Made by a program: the position numbers and the translations under genes. 33,926 nucleotides of DNA, taken from contig JADIIU010000134.1 in assembly GCA_027603945.1 (NCBI GenBank), positions 1-33,926 on the forward strand, in the 5' to 3' direction. Each line of letters begins with the position of its first letter. Within the stretch, counting starts at the first letter, position 1. Shown here one piece after another: positions 18,846 to 26,957 of the stretch. The notes under the pieces are model-generated. The model ran no database searches, was not told the origin of the DNA, and saw only the letters and a program-made list of their open reading frames with translations. The DNA is from Terramyces sp. JEL0728 (Eukaryota; Chytridiomycota; Chytridiomycetes; Rhizophydiales; Terramycetaceae).

Positions 18846-19571
18846 TTATTTGAGAGAAGCAAGGAAATCAGTGACGATATCAGTCGCAATCTTTGCTGAC
18901 CGGTCATTAAAATGAGATCCGTCGCAGGTACAATAGAACCCTCTCGCATCACCAATGCTGTCATAAGAATAGAACCCAAACGACAACTTGTGCAAAAGGT
19001 AAATATAAATCATTCGTGGTGGATTAACCATAAATGCCAAGTCATGCGAAGCTATTTTGGTTGTGAGATTGTTCTTTCCGCACAGTTTCACCAGCGGAGT
19101 GTAGAAATCCATAAGATGGTAACTTGGCTGTGAAGCAACGATTTCATCAATGATCTTGTTGTAGGCGCGTAACTGGTCATTCAGCTTGGTATCTACGTGT
19201 TCCCCAATATGCTTGATATTCCCAATACCAATCGGTACAGTGCCATACTTTTCTTTCAAGATACCAAGCAGTTCCAAGAACTCTATTTTGAATTGTTGTG
19301 GAGTAGATTGTGGTCGGCCTTTCCTTCCTTCAGCAAAGAATCCCTTGGCCATCTCGGGAAATGAGGAATATACGTCATTACCTCCAGCGATAATAATGAT
19401 TGCTGTTGGGTTTGTAACTTGGAGCGTTTTCAATTGTTCAATCATCCCTGGTAGTTGTACTCCATTGAGTCCATGATTGTGGACCTTGAGGTCTGATGAT
19501 GCTAGAGAGTTTACCCAAGGAGTTCCCAGTGTGCCTGCAACTAAAGATGTTCCTAGTACTAGCAACGACAT
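18846..19571 (-). CDS. SGNH/GDSL-type hydrolase
   Basis: 241 residues. SGNH blocks are visible in order: block I GTSLVAG (S9 as nucleophile; the usual GDS reads GTS), block III GGND (63-66) with its oxyanion Asn, and block V DGSHFND (D217, H220) giving the catalytic Asp/His pair. The family hydrolyses esters of lipids, acetyl groups on sugars, or thioesters. The substrate is not evident, and there is no strong signal peptide, although the short hydrophobic start overlaps block I. Intronless. It is divergent from MDM34 across a 310-bp gap. Confidence 0.8.
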   Translation of the reverse strand: MSLLVLGTSLVAGTLGTPWVNSLASSDLKVHNHGLNGVQLPGMIEQLKTLQVTNPTAIIIIAGGNDVYSSFPEMAKGFFAEGRKGRPQSTPQQFKIEFLELLGILKEKYGTVPIGIGNIKHIGEHVDTKLNDQLRAYNKIIDEIVASQPSYHLMDFYTPLVKLCGKNNLTTKIASHDLAFMVNPPRMIYIYLLHKLSFGFYSYDSIGDARGFYCTCDGSHFNDRSAKIATDIVTDFLASLK

Positions 19572-19881
19572 GAAATAATTTGCAAAGAAAAAAGGAACAA
19601 TGGATGTTGGGTGTAGTCATGGATTAATCTCCTGCCATACTATTCTATCAAGCGCAAGAGTAATTCTGGCAGTTTATTGTTGCTCCAGAATATCAGCAAC
19701 AGCCAGCATGAGATATTATCTTGGTATTCTATCTCCAAGCAATTGCAGAATCCACACAGATTCGTCTTTCATTTCCCTTGCGTGCAATTTCCACTGTCTT
19801 TAGTGTCCGCCAAATATTCTTAATTGTGACGATGAATCACTGAAATATCCAAGTGGATATAAATTTTTCTGAAATCAAAAA
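19572..19881. other. Divergent intergenic region SGNH hydrolase / MDM34
   Basis: 310 bp between two divergent starts. Short coding-looking fragments exist on the minus strand around 19620-19760, but in-frame stops and the lack of consensus introns leave no usable gene. It probably holds the promoters of both neighbours. Confidence 0.35.
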
Positions 19882-21442
19882 ATGTCCTTCAGAGTGAACT
19901 GGCCATCATTCTCCAGTGATTTCATTGGAAAAGCAACAGAGCAGCTAACTACCGCTCTAAATACCGGAAAGAAACCGGAAAATATTGTTGGCGATATAAC
20001 AGTAACTGCCCTAAATATGGGGACCAAAGTAATTTCACGTTAAATATAGCCTCCTGATCTAGAGATTTTGGAAATTTCAGAGTTAATTCAGGATAGATTC
20101 AAGGGAATTTTCAAGCTTCAGTATCAAGGAGATGCTTCAATTGTTGTGCAAACTCAAGTACAGGCGAACCCGCTATCTACTCCGCCAAATGGAAGGATGC
20201 TAGGATCCAGGACAATGCTGTTAGCTCATCGACCCTTGGGTTATTCGTTTTTAATTTAGTTGTTCCAATGCAAATGCGGATTTCCAAACTCAAGCTCAAA
20301 GGAATCATTGTCCTGGTTGTAGACAAAGAAAGAGGAATCACTTTAGTGTTCAAGAACGATCCGCTTGAATCGGTCAACGTTTCATCCACATTTGATAATA
20401 TACCAAATATCAGACAATTGCTACAAAGACAAATAGAAAAACAGTTGAGGAATATGTTTCAGGAAGAATTGCCGCAAATGATCCACAATTTATCTTTGTT
20501 GTTGTTGCAAAAGGAAATCAGTAATAAGAAGGATGAAGACCAATCGCCTGTTCGCGAAACGAATTATTCAACTGAATTACCCCATGATTTGAAATGGAGA
20601 GGTATTTGTTTCTTATACAGGTAACGATCCGGTGTCTGGGTATAATTCAGATGAAGAGCGGAGCGGCTATATCCTATACAAATCACTAAACAGTTCAGTA
20701 GAGAACTCTGAACTTGGATTACAAAAATTGGTTGATTCCAGAAACAATTCAAGGATATTATTCGAAGATGATATGGAACCACAGGGATACTATCATGTAG
20801 GACTGGGCAAGATGTTGAATAATCAAGCCTTTGGTAACTGTTTTTTAATCAGACCTTAATGTTACTCCTCCAACACCGACAAAAAGATCAAGTTTTATTG
20901 GCATGTCGCCAATGGCCACCAGATCGTATCGTCCATCGAGACCCATATTTGTTGACGACGATACCGAATCAGTGCATTCAGCCTGGACCGCTCCGCCAAC
21001 ATCTAGTGTTCAAACATTGCAACAGACAGATGGAATACACTACCAACGGCCAAGTGTCCATAAACGTCCTTCAACTCTCTCAACTAAACCAACAGCACTT
21101 CGGCCACGCATGTCGCCAATCCAAGAAACGCCAGAAACATACCGAGTAATCTTGTCACCATCCGATAATGAAGTAACGGCACATTTAGCAAATCTAATGA
21201 CAAACTACCTAACGATATCACCCAACACACAAGATTTAAAGAACTTTACATTTCGAGGAAACTTGCCGTATGTCAACAGCCAAGTTAGTGTTGATTTGTT
21301 GGAAACCCAGAGTTTACCTGACCAGTTTAGTTATCGCAAGACTGTAAGGAGGCGAGCGCATCGAAGGGTGCATACTGTTAAAGTACCAAGTGGCATGTTT
21401 ACACCCAGTCGGCCTTCATCTGAAAACGGAGATGTAATATAA
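19882..21442 (+). CDS. MDM34: Mdm34, mitochondrial outer-membrane subunit of ERMES
   Basis: Five exons (19882-20028, 20050-20239, 20260-20601, 20621-20833, 20853-21442) join to 1482 nt, or 493 residues. Introns are 21, 20, 19 and 19 nt. The protein starts [14 protein letters not shown] and carries the SMP lipid-transfer domain over about residues 1-200, with typical strings [47 protein letters not shown] and [10 protein letters not shown]. By family it tethers mitochondria to the ER with Mmm1, Mdm12 and Mdm10 and helps move phospholipids. The C-terminal half is Ser/Pro-rich and ends in a basic stretch (RRRAHRRVH). Each intron break falls inside conserved text, so the gene looks disrupted unless spliced. 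Confidence 0.95.
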
Positions 21443-22057
21443 ATATTAAATTGTAACTGATTGCTAGTGTTATTGATTCTTGACTACAGGAGTGTAGAAA
21501 AATGCAAAGAAAGGCAACACACATTGGTGCATTCGGTGATTTCCCTTTGTGTCACTCATAGAGAATACTTGACAAGGAGCACCATAGGTTCATTACTGCC
21601 CACGATCGGTACTGCCTATGGGCACGTGAAGGTGTATTTCCGAAAAGCTGTTCCTAATAGTGGAGTTTGCTGGATTCAAACGCTGATACGAAATGCAATT
21701 TAGCATTCCCGACTGTTACTGGTTAAAGTTATTTGTGCAGCTGAATTCAAATATCTGCGGTAAAGCTCTATGGTGCTGTTGAATAATTCAGGACTTGCCT
21801 ATTTCAGTTTCGCCGGCAAAGAAAATATAATTTGCAATACTGGCAGGAGCTTCAGGTAGTGATCTCGCATCCTTTGGTAATCTTATCCAACAGTTGGTAT
21901 TTTTGGCAATCTAACGGACTAATTTGAATTTCAAACTTTTGTTCTTTTTGAATCCTGAAATATTCAATTCGGTACCACACCAAAAAGGCAGCGAAAATTC
22001 TCTTTTGCTTCGCCCACAAGATATATAACTGTCGAAAATCAAGCAATATCAATCAAA
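21443..22057. other. Intergenic region, no gene recognised
   Basis: 615 bp between MDM34 and the four-repeat Cys-rich gene. No conserved coding text was found on either strand, also when allowing for 19-22-nt introns. A 15-bp string at 21674-21688 recurs at 28465-28479. The far end holds the TATA box of the next gene. Confidence 0.4.
22022..22028 (+). promoter_or_regulatory. TATA box of the secreted Cys-rich gene
   Basis: TATATAA ends 29 bp before the ATG at 22058. Confidence 0.45.
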
Positions 22058-22555
22058 ATGAAATTCGCATTATTATCTATCGCTGCCATGGTTTCTGCCA
22101 ACCCGATGCCACAAGCAACTGCTCAAAACTGCCTTCAACAATGTCACAAGATGTTTCCTTTTGGCAACCAAGTAGGTAAACTTGTCCAGTGCCAAAATGT
22201 TTGTAACGCTTGTGCGCAACAGTGTGTACAATTATTCCCATTCGGCAACCAATTGGGAGAACAAACCCAATGTATCGCGCAGTGCACTCCGCAATCCGTT
22301 GTACCAACTGCCACCGTACCAGCACCACAGCCAACTGCTCCTGCCCCGCAACCAACTTCAACTATTTTTATCAGCTGTGATGCCAAGTGTGCTGCTCAAT
22401 TCCCATTCGGAAATCAACTCGATCAGCGTACCGCGTGCCAAAATACTTGTCAAGCTTGCCAAACTAGTTGCCATAAGCAGTTTCCATTTGGAAACCAAGT
22501 TGGAAAGTTTATTACTTGCTTGGAAACCGTCTGCCAAGTCAATCCATACCAATAA
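22058..22555 (+). CDS. Secreted Cys-rich protein with four FPFGNQ repeats
   Basis: 165 residues with a short signal peptide (about 1-14, MKFALLSIAAMVSA). Four copies of the pattern C-x3-C-x3-F-P-F-G-N-Q-x6-C-x3-C follow, two before and two after a Pro/Thr/Ala linker (about 88-103); the last copy has x4 between its final two cysteines. FPFGNQ is invariant in all four. Each unit has four cysteines, which suggests a small helical hairpin pinned by two disulfides. I do not recognise the family. A secreted or cell-surface role is inferred from the signal peptide and cysteines; effector, lectin-like or wall-associated roles are all open. Intronless, with its own TATA box. Confidence 0.8.
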   Translation: MKFALLSIAAMVSANPMPQATAQNCLQQCHKMFPFGNQVGKLVQCQNVCNACAQQCVQLFPFGNQLGEQTQCIAQCTPQSVVPTATVPAPQPTAPAPQPTSTIFISCDAKCAAQFPFGNQLDQRTACQNTCQACQTSCHKQFPFGNQVGKFITCLETVCQVNPYQ

Positions 22556-22793
22556 ATTTCTGGTGAATGTATACACTCGTTAGTAATTACCATTTGATTA
22601 TATCCGCAGACAATTGTACATATTACCACCAGCACACTCTTAGAACAAATAGATGCTGCGAAAATTGTCTCTTTTTGAGAGTAGTGCTTGTCTTTGAGTG
22701 GTTCCTTGAACCATGCGTAAATCAATCCGACTTGTACCAGATTGTTGCGGATAAAGTCTCGTGATGCCATTTAACTTGCCATAAAATTCAGAA

Positions 22794-23477
22794 ATGACAG
22801 ACAATTTGAAGTTGTACACTTACTGGAGAAGCTCTTGCTCCTGGAGAGTCCGCATTGCATTAAACTACAAAGAAATCGCATTCGATCCAATCCCAGTGAA
22901 TCTGGTTAAAGGGGAACAAGTACAACTAACTAACCCAGAATACTCGAGAATACAAGGAAAAGAATCCAAATGCTGTTGTCCCATCGCTATTATTCCCTGA
23001 TGGAACTATTGTCATTCAGTCCGCAACAATCATGGAGTTGCTGGAAGAATTGTATCCTCAAAAACCATTGTTACCGTCCGACCCATTCAAAAAAGCAACA
23101 GTAAGATCTATTTGCGCATTGATTGGCTGTGATATCCAACCAATTCAAAACCTCCGGGTATTGAATTATGTCGGCGAGACTAAGCAACAGTGGGCAGCTC
23201 ATTTTATTGATCTCGGATTCCAAGGTACAACGAATTAATGTAGCATTGGAAGCGTTATTGATTAAACATGGCGGTAAATATTGCTATGGGGATGGAATAA
23301 CACTCGCTGATGCTTATCTGGTTCCCCAAGTCTATAATGCCAAAAGGTTGATCTCGTTAATGTAGATGGGGCGTTGATATGAGCAGATATCCAGTTATTT
23401 CTGCAATTAATGACAGATTGGTCGAGTTGGAGCCATTCAAAAAAGCAGACCCTTCTGCCCAAGTAGATGCGCAATAA
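22794..23477 (+). CDS. GSTZ1: Maleylacetoacetate isomerase (zeta-class glutathione transferase)
   Basis: Four exons (22794-22919, 22939-23224, 23244-23346, 23366-23477) join to 627 nt, or 208 residues, the normal family length. All three introns are exactly 19 nt. The spliced protein has the zeta-GST glutathione signature [14 protein letters not shown] (active-site SSC at residues 13-15), then [35 protein letters not shown] and [13 protein letters not shown]. It catalyses glutathione-dependent cis-trans isomerisation of maleylacetoacetate to fumarylacetoacetate, the penultimate step of tyrosine and phenylalanine breakdown. None of the introns is a multiple of three, so each causes a frameshift if left in. 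The other tyrosine-degradation genes are not in this window. Confidence 0.96.
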
Positions 23478-23578
23478 ACTATTTTTCAACCGCCGTATGA
23501 TAGGTTTTACTGAGAATAGCTATATAATTCCTCCTATGTAATATCGCGAAAAAGGAGATTCTTTTTTTCCAAGCTAAA

Positions 23579-23951
23579 ATGGTAACCACAAACTCAAACT
23601 AGTCTGAAGTAGAAGAAACAATAAAGCGCTTGTCGTCGCACAAAGGAGTAGAAGGAATAGTAATTGTAAATATGGAAGGTACTACCCAGTAACAAAAGGA
23701 ATACCTATTCGTACAACTCTAGACCACGAAAAAACAATCCAACATTCAGCGCTAATCACTCAGTTAACCGCAAAAGCAAAGAGCATGATTCGTGACTTGG
23801 ATCCGCAGGTAATTTCTACTAATTTAGAATGATTTGACTTTTTTGAGAATTAGAAGCAAGAAACATGAGATTATGGTTGCTCCTGGTAATCTAGATTAAC
23901 GCAGATAAGGAATATATTTTAATTGTGCTACAAAATCCTCAACACCATTAG
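23579..23951 (+). CDS. DYNLRB: Roadblock/LC7 dynein light chain, five exons
   Basis: Exons 23579-23581, 23603-23678, 23699-23808, 23828-23885 and 23905-23951 join to 294 nt, or 97 residues, the standard length. Introns are 21, 20, 19 and 19 nt. The joined protein begins [20 protein letters not shown] and contains [47 protein letters not shown] and LIVLQNP, all typical of roadblock. It is a homodimeric light chain of cytoplasmic and axonemal dynein that binds the intermediate chain. Exon 1 is just the ATG. Unspliced, no exon stands out as an ORF. It lies 101 bp downstream of the isomerase on the same strand. Confidence 0.95.
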
Positions 23952-24429
23952 GGTTTAATAAATTATTTCTTTAATGTCGCGTACTAGTTTTGAATCTGAC
24001 ATAATTACACTGCAGAACCTTTGTAACATGACTGCAATTGCGCATTTAGATAACGAAAGTGTAACTATGAGATAAACGCGACTTCTGGAAAGACCTGCGA
24101 TAAATTTCCCGCTTGTGATCTAAAGGTTAGATAGTTCACACATGACTTTAAACGATTCAACTTGACTTTGTCACCTTGGCGCACTGACCAAGTGGGATTT
24201 CAAGAATCTAGGCGGTGCATGTTGATACTGCTCACATTGGTAATTTTCAGCCAAACCCAATGAAAAACACATATTCGGCCTTCCGCGACAAGTGTGTTGC
24301 TGCCGAACTGTCGACTCTATGTATTTTTCTTGCAATCACAAATCAAACCACCCTATTTGAAAGTACCAGATTGCTCAGCCACAGATTTACCGCATATTCA
24401 TAAAGCGTCTGCGGCGAAAAAATTTTGAA
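23952..24429. other. Intergenic region, no gene recognised
   Basis: 478 bp, AT-rich. A single TTCnnGAA dyad (TTCAAGAA, about 24200-24207) is present but isolated. No conserved coding text was seen, also when allowing for 19-22-nt introns. Confidence 0.4.
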
Positions 24430-25329
24430 ATGAAAGTTGCATTTGAAGAAACAACAATAGACATTGACGACAATATCCCTCCTCCGCTACCACCTAGAAA
24501 GAAACCACAGCCAACAGGCTATTTCTCGAGCTTTTTCAAGCAGCCGGAGCAGACTGAGCAAACTTGGTTGCAACGTACATATTACTCTTTCTTTAAAAAT
24601 CCAGAGGAACCTACACAAGATATCCCACTTACTACCCACACTAGAATACAATCGCAGCAATCAATGACCAACTCCACTATATCAATAGAATCTGCAGAGC
24701 AATGTACATTATGTCTTGGAAGTAGAACATTCAACAACGAAAAGTGTCCGTCCTGCAACGGAACCGGAAGTGCCCAATTCAAACAAAACATTTTCGACAA
24801 ATCCGTGTCTTATTTTTCAAACTTGTTCAAACCTAAACCAAAGAAACAGCCAGAACTGCCAACTATGCATGCAAACAACTCTCACGCTTCTGTTTCAACT
24901 CTTTTGACTCAAGAAAGTGTTGAACTCTGCTCGCTTTGCACAGGCACTAGAATATTCAACGGGAAAACGTGTATTAATTGCGATGGTAAAGGAAGAGCTC
25001 ACTCCAAAAACAAATTTGTTTCGTTCTTTGCTGATATGAAAAAGAATATCGATCAGTGGTTCCAGAAAGACGATAAACCAGAGCAGTACCTCAAGCGGAG
25101 CAAAATTCTATCTGTAAAAACTCTAAAGAAAACCAATTCTTTAGATCCTGGTGTTGCTAGTGACTGGGCGAGAGAGAAAGTTAATGCTCCGACTGCTCCA
25201 AAGAAAGTAATATCTAGACCTGCTGCTATTACTTCGCCTAAATTGGCTGCATTGTTTGAAGACTTGCAAGCTGCATCTGAAATTGATTTTACTGATATTT
25301 GTGTGCGCCATACTCATTCTGTTGCATAG
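24430..25329 (+). CDS. Protein with two DnaJ-like CxxC zinc clusters and a Pro-rich N-terminus
   Basis: 299 residues, no signal peptide, no obvious membrane segment. A proline-rich start (PPPLPPRKKP, about 17-26) looks like an SH3 or WW ligand. Two similar clusters follow: C92-x2-C95-x10-C106-x2-C109-NGTG and C167-x2-C170-x10-C181-x2-C184-DGKG. Each repeats the CxxCxG motif twice, as in the DnaJ zinc-binding region, so each probably binds one zinc. Between them, short aromatic repeats recur (YFSSFFKQP, YYSFFKNP, YFSNLFKPK, FVSFFAD), suggesting an old internal duplication. The C-terminal third is basic. No J-domain is present. I do not recognise the family; a chaperone-adaptor or scaffold role would be a guess. 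Confidence 0.7.
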   Translation: MKVAFEETTIDIDDNIPPPLPPRKKPQPTGYFSSFFKQPEQTEQTWLQRTYYSFFKNPEEPTQDIPLTTHTRIQSQQSMTNSTISIESAEQCTLCLGSRTFNNEKCPSCNGTGSAQFKQNIFDKSVSYFSNLFKPKPKKQPELPTMHANNSHASVSTLLTQESVELCSLCTGTRIFNGKTCINCDGKGRAHSKNKFVSFFADMKKNIDQWFQKDDKPEQYLKRSKILSVKTLKKTNSLDPGVASDWAREKVNAPTAPKKVISRPAAITSPKLAALFEDLQAASEIDFTDICVRHTHSVA

Positions 25330-25397
25330 TTGCATTAAATAAATTTATTATTGTCCTTATGGTAGTGTGATGCATCGGATATTCATCATGTCGGAAA

Positions 25398-25403
25398 TGA
25401 CGT
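25398..25403 (+). promoter_or_regulatory. TGACGT element upstream of seven-TM paralogue 1
   Basis: TGACGT (a CRE/bZIP half-palindrome) ends 15 bp before the ATG. A longer string, TGATGCATCGGATAT, lies at 25368-25382 and resembles TGACGTATCGGATAT upstream of paralogue 3 (28677-28691). Confidence 0.35.
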
Positions 25404-25418
25404 GAACTTTCCATTCTA

Positions 25419-26882
25419 ATGATATTCCAGTCACTTTGGACAACCTATGAATGTCAAGGAGTCCCGTCTGCATTTCTAATCTTCAACGATACATTAGACA
25501 CTGATCCGCAATTCTATTACTGGCTAAACTATGTCCCATATTGCGGGTACATTAATTTTCCAACGGCAACTGGCGAGGGCTGTTGTGTAAATTCTATAGA
25601 TTTAGCACAGGTGGATGGAAGCCAGGGTAGAACTAGCTGGCTGAACACGGAATTGGGTGATGTTTGGACAGTTTATAACGCGGCACACTCAAATGCCAAC
25701 GGACACACATATTGCCAGATAGCAAATACATCATTGGGCATATACGACGAGCCTGTAACTGCGTACTATATGAATAATAATCAATGTATATACGGGGGTA
25801 TCTGCAATGACACCACACTCACTATTTACCAAGAAATAACATGCCAAACAGCGATTGAATCGTTCGCAATTCAAGGCGGGCTCAATGAATATCAATCCAG
25901 CATTGGAAATGTGTCGGTATCTTTATTCACGTTTAATGAAGCCAGAAATTATGTAAATTGGATTACAAGCGCACCTGGAGGCGAAATAGTCAACCAAACA
26001 AAGACCCCGTTCGACAAATTTGCAGTGTTCTGCTTTGCAATATCGACATTAATAGCTATTGGCGTTTTTGGATACTATCTACGAAAGAAAAAACCATATT
26101 TCTTGATTATGGCTGCAATCTGTGTTGGCCGTACTATACTGGTAACCACATACTCTTTCACTGTATACTACGATACTTTGGCTTTGGCATGGACAGATAT
26201 AGTGATTGATGCTTCAAAAATTTATTATACTTTTGGAAATTATATTACCTGTTCAATGATCAACAGAATATTGAATATTCACAATGATTATAGAAAATTT
26301 ATTCTGTATATATTGGTTACTTTGGTCTACATTGGACTGGAGTGGCCCTTGTATATCCAAGATTCTCTCCTAATCAAAGCAGTTTCTGGATATATAGATT
26401 TGGACTATTACTACAGTATAAGCGCGACAGCATATTCAGCGGACAGTATCTACACATCATTCACATATATTTTCGATATTTCTCCAACTATCATTTTGTT
26501 TCTCAAGATTGTCGCACAGCAAATTCTCGTGCGTCAGAGAAAAGGACGGGAGACAACTCTCCATTCGTTGTTCCAAATGTACTGGAAAGTATTGGTTATT
26601 TTTGGTCTGCAAATCAGCCTTTGTGTGGTACAATTTCTATGCAATTACATTAAGAGTGGCACAAATTGGCTAGGAAGTGATCAAGCGGTACTTGATATGG
26701 GTGCGATCAGTCTCGCAATTCAAAATAATAATTATCTGCTCATCATCATATTGTATGAACATCTTTCATCATACGCTGCAGAATTTGTCAAGCCAAACAG
26801 AAAGCCAGTGGCTATGGCACCAGCAGAGTCTGTAAATAATGTGGAAAGGACTGCAAAAGTTTCCGGTACAATGAAATTGTGA
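25419..26882 (+). CDS. Seven-TM protein with Cys-rich N-terminal region, paralogue 1
   Basis: 487 residues. The N-terminal 200 residues carry eight cysteines (12, 42, 55, 56, 99, 123, 129, 142) and several N-glycosylation sequons, followed by seven hydrophobic segments from about residue 201 to 455 and a short polar tail. The start MIFQSLWTTYECQG is shared across the family; no signal peptide is visible. I see no DRY or NPxxY motif and do not recognise it as a known receptor class. A surface receptor or sensor is the natural inference from a disulfide-type N-terminal region plus seven helices. Closest to paralogue 2 (shared WTTYEC, GEGCC, NNNxCIYG). Intronless. Confidence 0.8.
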   Translation: MIFQSLWTTYECQGVPSAFLIFNDTLDTDPQFYYWLNYVPYCGYINFPTATGEGCCVNSIDLAQVDGSQGRTSWLNTELGDVWTVYNAAHSNANGHTYCQIANTSLGIYDEPVTAYYMNNNQCIYGGICNDTTLTIYQEITCQTAIESFAIQGGLNEYQSSIGNVSVSLFTFNEARNYVNWITSAPGGEIVNQTKTPFDKFAVFCFAISTLIAIGVFGYYLRKKKPYFLIMAAICVGRTILVTTYSFTVYYDTLALAWTDIVIDASKIYYTFGNYITCSMINRILNIHNDYRKFILYILVTLVYIGLEWPLYIQDSLLIKAVSGYIDLDYYYSISATAYSADSIYTSFTYIFDISPTIILFLKIVAQQILVRQRKGRETTLHSLFQMYWKVLVIFGLQISLCVVQFLCNYIKSGTNWLGSDQAVLDMGAISLAIQNNNYLLIIILYEHLSSYAAEFVKPNRKPVAMAPAESVNNVERTAKVSGTMKL

Positions 26883-26930
26883 ATCATTGCAAAAGATAAT
26901 AAAAATCTAGTGATGATGCTGCATTTCAAA

Positions 26931-26937
26931 TGACGCG
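26931..26937 (+). promoter_or_regulatory. TGACGCG element upstream of seven-TM paralogue 2
   Basis: TGACGCG ends 20 bp before the ATG, a one-base variant of the TGACGT element found before the other three paralogues. Confidence 0.25.
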
Positions 26938-26957
26938 TATAGTAATTTCTCCGACGA

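Noticed and set aside
19572..19881. Coding-looking fragments on the minus strand between the SGNH hydrolase and MDM34
   Set aside because: In-frame stops cannot be removed by any GT...AG segment of the local size with a branch-like motif.
22794..23477. Isomerase gene as a frameshifted pseudogene
   Set aside because: Each frame break coincides with a GT...AG segment of exactly 19 nt, and the joined protein matches the family across all junctions, so splicing explains it better than decay or sequencing error.
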